Positions 1-11,961 of a stretch of DNA of 64,000 nucleotides are shown here, one piece after another. How positions within the stretch are numbered: position 1 is the stretch's first letter; each line of letters opens with the position of its first letter. Source of the stretch: Epiperipatus broadwayi (taxonomy: Eukaryota; Onychophora; Udeonychophora; Euonychophora; Peripatidae); contig JAQFVV010000013.1 of assembly GCA_028023455.1 (NCBI GenBank), forward strand, positions 8,402,411 through 8,466,410, read 5' to 3'. The position numbers were made by a program, and so were the translations under genes. Under the pieces are notes generated by a model. It saw nothing but the letters and a program-made list of their open reading frames with translations, did not search any database and was not told the origin of the DNA.

Positions 1-1298
1 TTTACATTTGATTGACAACCGATTTGACTTCCTTTCGTTTATAAATTATGGTTTTGGTTCTACAAATAAATATTTTTGACAATGGGACAATAATAGTTGT
101 TGTTTGTTTAATTTTTATTGACAAGAGGGTGTTTTTTGGTGTAGGTTCAAATAGTAATTTGGGTTACGTTTAAATAATAAGTTACGGTCTTACTTTGATT
201 GGTTTACATTTGATTGCCGACACTAATTATTGGGAGGGGTGTTTTTTTTGTGTGTATGATTGTAGACAACAATTATTGGGAGAAGGGGTGTAACCGTTTA
301 AATAATAGTAGTTTACGTTACTTTTAGTGGTGGTGTACATTTGATTGCTGACAATAATTAGTGAGAGGGGTGGGTGTTTTTGGGTGATGATTAAATACTA
401 ATTTACCTTCCTTTTATTTTACATTTGATTGCCGACAACAATTAGTGGGAGAAAGGGGTTGTTTTTTTTGTGTATGTTTAAATCAAAATTGAAGTTACTT
501 TTATCGGTTACATTTGATTGACAACCGATTTGACTTTTTTTTTTTCTTTTATAAATTATGGTTTTGGTTTCCCCAAAACCTAATATTTTTGACAATGGGA
601 TAATGTTAGTTGTTGTTTCTTTCATTTTTATTGACAATAGCGTGTCTTTTTTGGTGTATGTTCAAATAGTAATTTGAGTTACGTTTAAGAAATAATTGCT
701 TTACCTTACTTTTAGTACTTTACATTTGATTGCTGACAACAATTAGTGGGAGGGGTGTTTTTGTGTACGATTAAAGAATAATTGTATGTTACTTTTATTT
801 TTTACATTTGATTGCCGACAACAGTTATTGGGAGAAAGGGTTTTGCATTTTATTTTTTGTTTGTGTGTATGTTTAAATCAAAATTTAAGTGACTTTTATC
901 GGTTACCATTTGATTGACAACCAATTTGACTTTCTTTTTTTTTTTTTCGTTTATAAATTATTTGGGTTTTCCCAAATAATATTCAGTTTGACAATGGGGC
1001 AATAATAGTTGTTGTTTGTTTAATTTTGATTGACAAGAGCGGTATTTTTCGGTGTATGTTCAAATAGTAATTTGGGTTATGTTTAGCTAATAATTTACGG
1101 TCTTACTTTGATTGGTTTACATTTGATTACCGACAACAATTAGTGGCAGGGTTTTTTTTTTCTATACGATTAAAGAATAATTGATGTTCCTTTTATTTGA
1201 CCGTCTGATTGCCGACGACAACAATTATTGGGAGAAGAAGGGATGTACATTTAAATAAAAATTGAAGTTACTTCTTTTATTTTTTACATTTGACGAAG
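1..1298. repeat. higher-order satellite/minisatellite array
   Basis: The stretch is built from diverged copies of a unit that includes ACATTTGATTGCCGACAACA followed by an ATTAGTGGGAG-like segment, T-rich spacers and a TTTAAATAATAA-like segment. A longer block beginning ACATTTGATTGACAACCGAT recurs near 1, 508 and 902, so sub-repeats are nested in larger units of roughly 500 and 400 bp. The array is open at the left edge of the window and stops abruptly near 1298. No coding signal was seen inside it. Confidence 0.85.
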
Positions 1299-1669
1299 GC
1301 CATTTGGAATCCCTCAAACAAGCTTGCCTTTACGAAGTGAACATTTCCGTCGGCCACAACGAGTCTTACAAATGAAAGTCGAAAGATGTTTTTGTATCTC
1401 AAATCTGCATATATTTGCCGCACAATCCAATTTTTTCTTTCAGCAGCAGGATGTTTTTTTTTTTTCTGCTGTAGAAATATTCCAGCACCGGCTTCCGTGT
1501 CTGGCAATTCCCATCTTTTCAAGTTTTCTGTTGTTTGAATTAGCCATCTTTTTGGGCTCGGAAAATTTCTCGCTAAAACGTGACTCAAAGCGTGATCGTT
1601 TAAAAATTTTATGTTACCCCACCCTAATCGAGAATTTAGGAGGCATATAGCTTTACGAGGAACAATCAC
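1277..1669 (-). CDS. hypothetical ORF, 130 aa, unrecognised
   Basis: An uninterrupted reading frame of 130 codons starts at an ATG at 1669 and reads down to a stop inside the edge of the satellite. Base composition is less AT-rich than the surroundings, and the predicted protein looks protein-like rather than low-complexity (for example NWIVRQIYADLRYKN, FRLSFVRLVVADGNVHF). I do not recognise a domain. The last few codons derive from the satellite, which suggests a truncated coding fragment or retroelement remnant rather than an intact gene. The opposite strand is also open over 108 codons, so coding is not certain. There is no Kozak or splice evidence. Confidence 0.25.
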   Translation of the reverse strand: MIVPRKAICLLNSRLGWGNIKFLNDHALSHVLARNFPSPKRWLIQTTENLKRWELPDTEAGAGIFLQQKKKKHPAAERKNWIVRQIYADLRYKNIFRLSFVRLVVADGNVHFVKASLFEGFQMAFVKCKK

Positions 1670-2640
1670 GACACTGTTTAAATTGTTAAAAGGTAGCAGT
1701 ACATCAATTTGTCTTAAAAAAAAAAAGGTCCCAATGAAAATTTAAATACTTTTGACATGATCAATTTGACACACCCTCGTACGATATTGTTATATAAAAT
1801 ACTAACACAGCATTACGATATAGTGCGTGACACAAACAACTACGGCATTTTCCTCTGCTTTTAGCATCGGAAAAAGCCACACCGTTAGCCGCTAAGCCGA
1901 GTTAACACTCTTTCTAGATTTTATCGTAGAAAGAAGACTTAACTCCGAGTTAACAATCTTTCTGGGATTTATTTTAGAAATAAGCTTGGGTGCGGACGCG
2001 GAAATGGCATATTTCTAGAAATTTAGCTAGAAATAGCGCCACCCGCGGCTGACACGAAGAATCAGATGAGAAACTGAAACTTTTATTCATATTAAATTTC
2101 AACAATTATTAAACATGCAAAAGTCAATTTTGATTTTAAACATTAGAACTTATTAAGACATGGAATTTTTTTAAGGAATGGGTTGTGGATAAAAGAAAAA
2201 CTGTCTTAGATTTACGAAAAAGAAGAATTCTAATTCTCAAGCAAGGAATATTTTTTATTAGTGATTTTATTAAAAAAGAATGTAGCATTTAATAAAAGTG
2301 TAGAGATTTCAATGACTGGTAAAAAGGATTAAAATCATTATCATTTGTTGATCATGATCACTTCAGATGCTTACTTTGTCACATTGAAAATAATATATGG
2401 TCTTGAGAAAAGTGACATTTTATTACAGCAGTGGATAAACATTCTTTTATATAGGAATAATAAACTATTGTGATTATGTTTTGGATATACGAACTCTATT
2501 TTTGATTATAAAAATATTCAATTTTATAACATTTAAAACAGCATTTGGTAATTTTCAAAAGCAGAAAGACAATTCCTGGTGAGATGTTGCAGTTGTAATA
2601 TATAATGATGATATGTTGGTCTTAAAACTACTGGAATTTA
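1670..2640. other. non-coding stretch, nothing recognised
   Basis: No exon or RNA gene was seen. A short direct repeat, GAGTTAACA followed by a TCTTTCT-containing segment, occurs near 1898 and 1951. Around 1860-2060 the sequence is locally less AT-rich (GGTGCGGACGCGG, CCACCCGCGGC). From about 2070 it becomes ordinary AT-rich DNA. Confidence 0.5.
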
Positions 2641-3230
2641 TTAAAAATATATGGATCCATGAAGGATGCTTCTCTTTTACTTCTAGTTATAGATGATTAC
2701 TTAGTAGAGACTCATTATGGTTTTAGAAAATCAAAAAGCATTATAGACATAGTTTTTGTTGATAGATAAAACAAGGGTCAAAAGCTAAAGAGAAATTTGT
2801 TTTATTAAGATATTTGATTTCATTTATTGACAAAATTTGTGGCAATGTTGTTTATACATATTATATAGCTTTCTCATAATCATAATATAAAAAGCGTTAC
2901 TATTATTGGTGGAAAATCTGAGGCAATTGAAATAAAGATTGTTTATATAAGGGTATATATTAGTTCCAGCTTTGTTTGCCATTTTTATGAAAAGTAGTCT
3001 TTTGATCAGTTTATATAGATGATTATAATGTAAATTTAACAACAATAAAATTCTATTCTGGTATGATATTACCAAAGAGTAATTAAAGAGGCCATGATTA
3101 AACTTTGTTAATAAATTTGATGATATAGTTAAGCTACTTTCATTTGGAAAAATTTTGTAATACATATTGAATAAAAATGTTACCAAGTTTAAATTCCAGT
3201 TTAGCATTCATCATTCTGTCTTCCCTATTT
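2640..3230 (+). pseudogene. possible heavily decayed LINE reverse transcriptase remnant
   Basis: One + strand frame around 2700-2770 reads ETHYGFRKSKSIIDIVFV. This resembles the GFR..RS..D.IFV block that precedes the catalytic D motif in RTE/CR1-like reverse transcriptases. Flanking frames are broken by many stops and shifts, and no YADD-type box was found. The assignment rests on this short block, so it is weak. Confidence 0.25.
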
Positions 3231-3239
3231 CTGAACCAT

Positions 3240-4730
3240 TACTTAATCTTTTTAAAAAATAAAATTTTATCTTGTATTTGAATAATTTATGCAAGGCATA
3301 TTGATCAAAAATCCATTAGATTCAAATATAGCTTCCCATCTCATTTTTTTGGATTTTATTGGTTAAAATATCTTAACCACTTGTGTATAAAAAATGAAGT
3401 TAGATATTTCAGATAATTTCAAATTAAAATAGAATATTTTCTGATTTGTGAGTGTTGTCAAAATTTTTGAATTATTTCTAAAACTCAACATTGGATAATG
3501 TGCTTCCATGAAATGTTGACACAATGTTATTATTAATATAAGAAAGTGTATACATTGACAAATCCAAAATAAATCTTTACATATATATATAATTTTTAGG
3601 AGATGATGAAACCTCCATGTTCTATATCTATATTAAATTAAACATATCTCATATTATTGTTCATTCACAAAGCAAACAGAAATTTGACTATGGAATTGTT
3701 TTTACAGCTTAATTCAAATTATCCTCTTAAGTGATATTAAACATCACATGATCACTATTCTTCTGCCTCTGTGTTAAATTATTTTTATTTCATTATAAAT
3801 CTATAAAATAATTAAATAGTGTCAGTTAGTTTAACATTTTTAGAAGGTGATGAAATCAAGTATCATCTGATATTAAATTTAAATAAATATCTTACTCAGT
3901 CCTCTATTTATTCATATTTTTAATATATCTATTGAAAAGAATTATTTTTTCTCATGTTAGATATAGAATAGCCTGTTCTCTAAATAGGAGTTTAATTAAG
4001 TTATATTTATTAAAATGTTTAACATTCATGAAATGATTGTATGTTAAATCTGAGACAATAATAATAATAATACAAATGTTTAATTTTTATTGAATATAGC
4101 AATAAAAATATTTTTTTATGTAGAATATTTTTTAATATTTATTTTTTTTTAAAAAAAAGAAGCAAAACTGGACTATAAATAGAATATTTTATTTTTCAAA
4201 AAATAAAAATCAAGGAGAGATTAAGACTTTATTTGTGAAGAAATGAAAAATTGTTTTTCAGTTAGCATATAAATATTTTTTTTTTTAAAAAAAGAAAGAA
4301 ATGATATTTACAAAGCAGTATAATATTATAGCATGTGTTAAACTATTGCTAACAGTTGATCATTACTGATTCGACAGTGTAACCAATCTCATTGAACAGA
4401 ATGTAGAAGGAAAATACAACTGAGAGATACTTTCAGTAAGACATATATTGATCTATTCAAAATCATGGTTATCCTAACATGTTAATCTGCAATGAAAATA
4501 ATAGTTAAATTGAAAACCTGGCATTACAAAAATAAAAAGGCTTTGGCAAATTTATATTGCTAAAGTTATTAATATATTGTGTATCTGAACTTGGTTCAGT
4601 CTCATATGGCTATTTAAGTTAGATAGTTGGATTGGAAGACATATGGATGTCTGAAAATTTCAGATTTTCTACTTAATAGTTATCCATTAGATAAAATGCT
4701 GGGCTTGTCCTGGTATTTTTAATCTAATGC
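3240..4730. other. AT-rich stretch with one foldback-family relic
   Basis: No gene was seen. Near 3741-3765 the string AAACATCACATGATCACTAT matches the 5' terminus of the foldback/hammerhead family described elsewhere in this window, but the rest of that unit is not recognisable here. Homopolymer runs of A and T are frequent. Confidence 0.45.
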
Positions 4731-4732
4731 TT

Positions 4733-4789
4733 GAATATCCTAGCTCCTCACTGAGGAAGCCAGTAGCAGAAACCGATCTGGGGATATTC
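4733..4789 (+). ncRNA. hammerhead-ribozyme-like relic
   Basis: In order the sequence has GAATAT, CCTCA, the core CTGAGGA, a short GC/GC stem with loop, GAAA, then TGGGG and ATATTC. CCTCA can pair with TGGGG (one G-U) and GAATAT with ATATTC, forming the two-part stem I of a type I hammerhead. The base pair expected after GAAAC and the GTC cleavage triplet are altered (CCGATC), so it is probably inactive. It aligns with the motif in the foldback family at 32.6-32.9 kb. Confidence 0.4.
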
Positions 4790-4799
4790 TGCACAGCTT

Positions 4800-5885
4800 G
4801 TTAAGAGCTTATTTGTGAGCTCTATATATAACATTTGTAATACAAGTTTGTTAAATTAGTTCATGTGACATATGACTTGATTTTTTTGGTAATATATAAC
4901 CATATAATTAATGCTTATCTATATATGCATACTAATATAAAAAACATTTAAAGTAATATCCTATATTATAAATTTTAAAAATTAATATAATTTTTCAGTG
5001 ATTCCCATAACTATTTACCTTAAACATTTTAAAATAATATTTCTTTAATCTTATTCTTATTTTTAATTGATTTCTTTTGCATAAATTATTTTATATTTTT
5101 TTACATTTTTATTACTTTTAAACTTTTTAATGATTTAATTATTTCTATCATTTTAACTATTTACTATAGTTTTAAGCATGTTAATTATTAATAATAGCAA
5201 CAACATAATATATTTATATAATTAACCATTAGAAACCAGTCACTACCTAAACATACCAATATAGATAATAATCAATATTTCTCACTGTTGTCAAGGCAAC
5301 CTCTCTCCTTTTATGTTTAGGTAGTGACTGGTTTCTAATGGTTACATATTATCCCATTTAGCTTTAAGCATTATTTCACTTATTTATATAGTATTTTTTC
5401 AAAATTCATAATTCTTCTTAAATAACTTTATCTTCTTTAAACTCTTAACTATTTCTAAAACTTTCAACTGAAACAATTTTAAATTCTCTTACATTATCAC
5501 CCTAACTCTCTATATGAGCATTTTTTAAAATACATTTTATTTTGATTTTTAACTTATACATATTTATTTGATTAGTAAAGTATATTTTTATAAAATTAAA
5601 GTCATCATACCCAAATCTTTATTTAAAGATACCCTAATATTTTTAATTAAGGTAAGCAAAAAGAAATAAATTCTATTTTATATTATGTATTGCATTGTAA
5701 AACTTTCATTTAAGGTATATATGATAGTATTTTATTTATATATATAAATCAATGCATAATAGGATAAGAAATGGAAAAAAATTATATACTTTTTTAAGAA
5801 GTGAAAAGAAATTGTAAACTTTAAAAATGTAATTAAAATATTATTTTCATAAATATTTTAATGGAAGTATATTGTCTATATTGAA
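4800..5885. other. AT-rich stretch with one perfect hairpin
   Basis: No coding or RNA gene was recognised. The only clear structure is the perfect inverted repeat at 5224-5343, listed separately. Confidence 0.5.
5224..5343. repeat. perfect 32-bp inverted repeat (foldback)
   Basis: Positions 5224-5255 are the exact reverse complement of 5312-5343, with a 56-base loop. The loop includes CTGTTGTCAAGGCAA, a string that recurs at about 63550 next to AAAACCAGTCAACACC, so this is a dispersed foldback family. No clear target duplication was seen. Confidence 0.8.
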
Positions 5886-6935
5886 CTTAATGTTATTAGA
5901 AGGGATTTGAACTTAGACTTTTAAGATCTCTATATCTATCCACTACTGATACCCATGACCACATACATGTGAAAAAGATAAATGATCTCCAATATATGTA
6001 TTTCATGCTGAATCCGGACACATCAGTTGATCTAGATCATCATCTCCCATACATATTTATAATCATTGCTTGGTTTATATTAAGATAGCGAATCTTCAAA
6101 CTTTAATGGATCTTCTCCATCCCCCAACTCTTCAGCCATCCATATCATTGAAAATCTGATAATGGCACACTTAAAGCCCTTATTGATGCCATTATTATTG
6201 TCATACCTATGTTGACTTTAGTCATTCTGACGCCTCACATATAGGATCTTAATATGTCCTTTCAAATACACAGAAAAGGGATGGGCAGAATATAGGCTGA
6301 ACATGTAATATTTTATTACAAATATATTGTCCATACTTGACTGAATATAATTAGAAGAGATTTGAATTCAGACTTTCAAGCTCCCTATATTTATCCACTC
6401 CATCCTATACAACTAATACCCATGATCACATACATGTGAAAAGGATAACTGATCTCCAATATCTGTATTTTGTGCTAAATCGGCACTTCTCAGTTGGTTC
6501 AGATCATCATCTTCCACACATATATAATCAGTCTCAGTTTATATTAAGATAGCAAATCTTCAAACTATTAAAATATTATATTTTCAATCTGTATTCTGCC
6601 CATCCCTCTTCTGTGTATTGAATGGACATATTAAGGTCCTATATATGAGGGGCCAGAGTGACTTAAAAAGTCAACATGGGTATGACAATAATATTCGCCT
6701 CAACAAGGATTTTGAGCATGCCATTATCAGATTTTCAATGATATGGATGGCTAAAGAGTTGGAGGATGGAAAATATTGAAGCATATCCATTAAAGTTTGA
6801 AGATTTTCTATCTTAATACAAACTGAGCACTGATTATGTATATATGTGTGTGTGTGAGGGAGATGATCGGGATCAACTGATGAGTCCTGGTTATCTTTTT
6901 CACATGTATGTAGTCATATACCTATTAAGAATGAA
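5886..6935. repeat. palindromic cluster of a dispersed repeat with a tRNA-like end
   Basis: A forward copy (about 5886-6290), a second partial forward copy (about 6310-6575) and an inverted copy (about 6580-6935) of one roughly 400-bp repeat lie together. Another copy is inside the LINE at about 59162-59493. Read on the minus strand, one end carries AGTGGATAGATATAGAG and then AGTTCAAATCCC, which resemble Pol III A and B boxes. That suggests a tRNA-derived SINE component. Outer arms of the cluster are inverted relative to each other, so the whole could fold back. Confidence 0.65.
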
Positions 6936-8008
6936 AATGTAGTTTAATGATTTGAATAAAAAAAAATTTATTTTTTTTAAGTTGCTTGTTATCATTTTTG
7001 TTTAAGATTGATTACTATTTTACATTTTGTAATGAAGATATCATTATGGACAGTTTTTAAGCTTGAAATGTTGACCATCTGGAATGAAGAGTAAATATAT
7101 TCTCTGCATGCATATTTCTAAACCGGAAATAATACTTACTCAAATTAAGCTTAAACAATCTAGCTAATCAAATTATTGCTAATATATATTTAACTACTTT
7201 TGACATTATATCATTACATCATCACTGCTTTCAATTGACAATGATCTCACTAAAAATATTCCAGTGCAATGCACAAAGCCTTTTCATTTAAACACCAGAT
7301 TGAAGGACAAAAAGACTTTAAAGCATGTGATAATCTCATCATGGATTTAAAATATTTAACTTTTAATAAAGGTGCTAAATATATATATGTGATTGGCTGG
7401 TCTGTTTAAGCATTGTTTAAGTAGTTATTTATATATCATTTCCAGTCTAGCAATATGCACTTTGGATTATAATATAGAAAATGATTAATATTAATTAATG
7501 TTTAAGATGTTATAAATTGTAGTTGTTTTTAATTTTGCCATAATATTTAAATGTTGACACTTGTAAAAATTCATTATGATTATTTCATTGTTTAAGTTAA
7601 TAGAGTTTTGTATTTTATATTGGAATATTGGTAGTGGCTTTGCTGTTAGCTGAAGATTGCTGTTAATACCATAAAGCAATTGTTCTAAAGAGCTGATTAG
7701 CTTGTTATTTTAGCATAATCTTAGGGTAGTAAATGTATATAACCAGTGATTGGATTCACTGGTTTGTTTAGACATTGTGTGAGCAGTTAATTTATATATA
7801 TGCACTCTTGGTAATTTTAATCTTTTAACATGACAAGAAGATACATTTAATATAAGTATCATATCAATTTTTTACTATTTAGACATTAAGATTTTATTAA
7901 TTCTACTAATGCCCCCCCCCCCCCCCCCTTTTGATCTTTTATATTTTTAATATAAATAAATTAGCCAAAACTGCATTTTAAAATTAGTTTTAATTATTTG
8001 TGAATTAG
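6936..8008. other. presumed MAO intron, nothing else recognised
   Basis: This is AT-rich sequence immediately upstream of the first recognised MAO exon. It contains a run of 17 C residues at 7912-7928, unusual in such AT-rich DNA. No preceding MAO exon was recognised anywhere in 1-8008, so the upstream intron appears to be long. Confidence 0.45.
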
Positions 8009-8100
8009 ATTGATCAGCTTAAACCATGGGAAAGTGAACATGCCAAGGAATGGGATAATATGACTGTGAAAGAGTTTTATGACCAAGTATGCTATACAAA
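8009..8100 (+). CDS. MAO-like: monoamine oxidase, exon A (partial gene)
   Basis: The 92-bp exon is bounded by TGAATTAG and GTAAGT. It reads IDQLKPWESEHAKEW, then DNMTVKEFYDQVCYTK. This matches the animal MAO segment containing PW..P.A.EWDNMT.K....K.CWT. MAOs are FAD-dependent enzymes of the outer mitochondrial membrane that oxidatively deaminate biogenic amines. The exon starts in phase 0 and ends two bases into a Lys codon completed by the next exon. The 92-bp length equals that of the corresponding vertebrate MAO exon as I recall it. Upstream exons coding for the FAD-binding Rossmann start were not found in the window. Confidence 0.9.
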
Positions 8101-9339
8101 GTAAGTTTTAATATATGTATAAGGATAACACAAAAGTTTGTATTCTTGGGCATTTTCCTTTATATTATTATTACATAGATATTTTTATGTATATAGCAAA
8201 TTTTTTTTGAGTTATCTTTATATATATATTATTGATTATAGTTTGAAAATATCAATTCATAGAAGGAAAAAAAAATACTTACCTGCAATGAGAATGAAAA
8301 ATTAAATAGCTGATTTTTTTATTGGTAAATTTCTTTTTCATTTAAATTTGCAAATAAATAAATTTAAATATTTACATATTACAGGAAATACTTGACTTAG
8401 TTCTAATGAATATGTTATCAAAGATATATGCAAACTAAAACAAGGATAAGATTTGGTTGTCTTCCTTGATGACATCCTGATAAAATGATAATTAAAGAAA
8501 ATGATTTGCTTTTCAGATTTTTCCAACATTTCATTAATGACTTTATCTTTAGAGGCAGAAAAAAATTCTGCCTCTGAAAAAGTTATCAACTGTTATTGAT
8601 GAATTGTTAGAACTTGGAAGATGAAATCTGCACCATTGTTTGTGAAATACCAGAAAAAAGAAATAGATTGTGACATTTATTTTGGAAACCAATTTATTTA
8701 TGTGCTAGCATTAAAATCCTTCATTCAAAAAACAAAAATCTTTAAATAAAATGCAGTTATATTAATTTACATTAGCTTTACATTTTTATGATACATTGAT
8801 GATCAAAAAATGTAATAAAAAAAATATTTGCAGTTAACCCAATTCTTGTAAACTGGTATAATGGCAAGAATAAAATGTTCAAAATATATCACAAATATTC
8901 CATGACAACCAGAAATAATTGAATAAATAAGCACATAACAAACTGTACAATCTATAATCTTGAGTAGGAGGGAGAATTTTTTTTGTTGAACATAGACAGA
9001 TAAGAGATGTAAATAGTAGCTATTTGTTGGACTATTTCCATAATTTGTTGAAATTGTTGAGTGGTTTTAGAAAAACTGAAATTTGATTTATATTTTTTTT
9101 AATATATTCAACTATTAGTAATAACATACAGGTTAGTATAGAAATTAGCTGTCTGTTAAAAATAAGCAAAAGAATATAAAACAATGATAAAAAGTAAAAA
9201 AAAAGCAAGTGTATCTAAAGTTGCAGACCATATATACACTAATGAATTTTGTTTGGCTGGGAAAATACAAATATATTGAGCTCCAGAATCTGCTATTCTG
9301 CTCCTGTGTTAAATCACTTTAGGGGAATTAATCAATTAG

Positions 9340-9722
9340 TTTATTATTCAAAAATTTATAAAAGGTTTAAATATTAGAAGTGATATAGGCTGAGCTATGA
9401 TTCATGGAGTTTGAGTTCTAAAGTTCTCCATTACATTAAACCAAGCATGGCAAATAATTGATTGATTTATTGCTTATGAATTCAAAAGAAGTTCAAGTAC
9501 TGGAAGTGACAGATTGAGCCATGATCTATGGATATTAACTCCTAGAACTCACTATTTTATTAATACTCTTAACCATCCAAAACAAATAATCAAATGGTTT
9601 ATTGCCTGGGAATTCATAAGGAGTTATAGCACTGGAAGTATCAGATCTGGATGGACCTTAATCTCTAGAATCATCCACTCTACTATCACATTAAACCATG
9701 CTGGACACATATTTAAATATTG
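9340..9722 (-). repeat. three tandem SINE-like units of about 120 bp
   Basis: Three head-to-tail copies share segments such as ACTGGAAGTGACAG, GAGCCATGAT and CATTAAACCA, with a period near 120 bp. On the minus strand the unit contains GATAGTAGAGTGGATGATTC, which resembles a tRNA D-arm or A box. A related single copy lies in the opposite orientation at about 17050-17190. The units are diverged, so the array is old. Confidence 0.65.
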
Positions 9723-9924
9723 ATTTGATATGAACGCCTTTCGAGATGATGGTTTTTTTTTTTTTTTTTCCCTCTACCTCGATTAAATTGGATATTTGAG
9801 TTATTCATTTTGAATTTACATTTACTTTTTTTAAAATATTAAAATTAATTCAATCTGATCAGTAAAACTGTATTATCTTATTTATTTCAATGAATATTGT
9901 AATTATTAATTCATATTATCATAT

Positions 9925-10190
9925 TAATTAGTGCATTTGCCTCCTATATCCTGTATCTGGAATTTAAATCCAGATAGAATTCGGAAATGTTTTTAGATAT
10001 CTGACAATTTTCAAACAAGATTTTTCCAGGTAACTACTCATAATGCACACACCTGACTATTCTGTTAAGTAGTTCTCATGAGTCATAATAATGTTTGAGC
10101 ATCAAAAGTGATAGAGTTGAACTGCAATAATTAGTCCTTTTGATCCATTGTTTGTTCTCCATTAGCGCACCTAATAGGTAATTATTGGCA
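9925..10190 (+). repeat. tRNA-derived SINE relic
   Basis: The string AGTGCATTTGCCTCC is followed by GGAATTTAAATCC at 9959-9971, a B-box-like match. A related copy at about 36060-36160 has AGTGCACCTGCCTACC and GGTTTAAATCC at matching spacing. The downstream part (about 10095-10190) weakly resembles the tandem units at 9.4-9.7 kb. Confidence 0.4.
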
Positions 10191-10710
10191 AATTAATATC
10201 TAATTTATTCTTAGTTAGAATATAAAACAGGATTTAAAAAAACATAAAATCATTCCTCTTTAAGCATTTGAGTAACCTAATGTCTACTCTGATTGCTTAA
10301 AAGATCTGTGCTTAATGATTACTTATTTAAGATTTTACTAACCTTATTTAATTACAACATTATATTGGCCCCAAAGAAGGATATGATAGATAGGTTGTAA
10401 TACACAGATATGCTCATGCATAGATAAATCATTTGTTTTAATTAATTTCATTATTTGTTTATTGTATGATCAAAAATTGAATGCTTGAGCATTATATTAT
10501 CACACAAAACACTATAGTTTCATGTAGTTATCAAAATTGAGATTTTTTTTTTTATTAGTGGAAAATTGATCCAGTAATCGTTATTCTTCAATTGATCACT
10601 CTTACATAAATGAGATTAATTAAAGTTATACTATTTAGATTTTAATAATAGTTAAATTGATATAATGCTCTCTTTTATTTTTTCAAATAATTGACTTTTA
10701 TTTTTTTTAG

Positions 10711-10852
10711 AATGGCCAAGGAATTTTTTTCTGCAATGTGTACAACCAATGTTGCAATCAACATGACTTATGCTTCGTTACTATGGTATTTGTGGTACCT
10801 CAAAACATGTAATGGTACTAGGAGGATCTGGGAAACAGAAAATGGAGCACAG
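10711..10852 (+). CDS. MAO-like: monoamine oxidase, exon B
   Basis: The 142-bp exon begins right after TTTTTTTTAG and ends CAG before GTCAAT. It completes the split Lys codon and continues MAKEFFSAMCTTNVAI..., SLLWYLWYLKTCNGTRRIW and ETENGAQ. The ALWFLWYVKQCGGTTRI-like core of animal MAO is clearly recognisable. Phase agrees with exons A and C, and the 142-bp length equals that of the matching vertebrate exon as I recall it. There is no stop or frameshift, so the exon looks functional. Confidence 0.93.
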
Positions 10853-10964
10853 GTCAATTTTTTAAAAATATTATTCAGTTTTAGCAATAATTAAAATACT
10901 ATAACGATAAAAAAAACATCATTTGACTCCGAATTTACACAATGCTTTTCAGCGCAAACTTCAA

Positions 10965-11040
10965 TTTTGTTACTCCACACTGGTCAAGGCCATAAGCCAG
11001 AAACTAGTTTGGGGATAGTATTGAATAGGGATTTTAGAAA
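10965..11040 (+). repeat. relic of the foldback/hammerhead family
   Basis: The string AAGGCCATAAGCCAGAAACT is followed by AGTTTGGGGATAGTATTG. This aligns with the hammerhead-like core of the family at 32.9 kb, including the GGC/GCC stem II and GAAA. The catalytic CTGANGA box is mutated to CTGGTCA, so it should be inactive. Confidence 0.5.
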
Positions 11041-11961
11041 CAACTGTCATCTAACATCTCTCAAGTTTACAATAAGTAGTAGAATTGGAGTATTAAAAAT
11101 AGAATTTATTTTTGAATATTTTAAACAATTGTTTTAGTTAAATTTGATTACATAGATCTGAGAGAGTTTTTGCTTGCATAAAATGTATTGTTTTAAGAAA
11201 ATATATTAATTGATAATGTGGATTCTGAAATGGACTGAATGGACTATTAATACATGTAATAAATCGTTTTCTATCATGAAACAATCAGAAATATGTCATA
11301 GGCTTGTTTCATAATAATAAACAGATTTAGCACATAATAAATAGCCCATTCAGCTCAGAATTACTATATATTTTTAGATATTTTAAAATCTATTTCATTG
11401 CTTTAACTTGAATTCAAAGTCTTAAAAATTTCAATCCTTAGACATTTGAATTAAAAACTTGTATTTCTTTATTTACTTACTGTTTTGATTGATATGTAGT
11501 CATCATCAAACAATATAAGGAATAGCAATAGCACCAATGAAGACTGTAGATCAGTTGAAACTGTTATCAAATAAAGAATAATAAAAACATTGAATTCAAG
11601 CACACAAATATTAGAATTTTTTTTTTTTATATTTCAAAATTTTTGTGTTATGGGAATTTTATAAATAATATAACATAAAAAATACATCTATATACTTATT
11701 TATTTTATTAAAAATTACAACAGTTTTTTTTTTCTATGTGCAGAAAACTATAAATTTTGTCTGTAACAGAATATATGCATAAACGTATACGAGATAAACT
11801 TTAAATTTGTAAAGTTAGAAAAATTTGCCTAGTGCACTTTCGACTAATTAATTGTGCTAGTCAAAGTCATGGCATTGATGGTAGAAAGAAAACTGTGGGG
11901 CTTATTAAAGAGATGAAAATAAGTAATTAGCATATTTGAATGATAAATTAGTTGTTTTAAT

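Larger units (their letters stand above)
8101..10710 (+). other. MAO intron A-B
   Basis: The intron has a GTAAGT donor and a T-rich TTTTTTTTAG acceptor. It contains tandem SINE-like units (about 9340-9722) and a second tRNA-like repeat (about 9930-10190). No other gene was recognised. Confidence 0.8.

Noticed and set aside
2824-3207. 127-codon minus-strand ORF
   Set aside because: Asn/Leu/Ile-rich and overlapping the possible + strand LINE remnant. It looks like a shadow frame.
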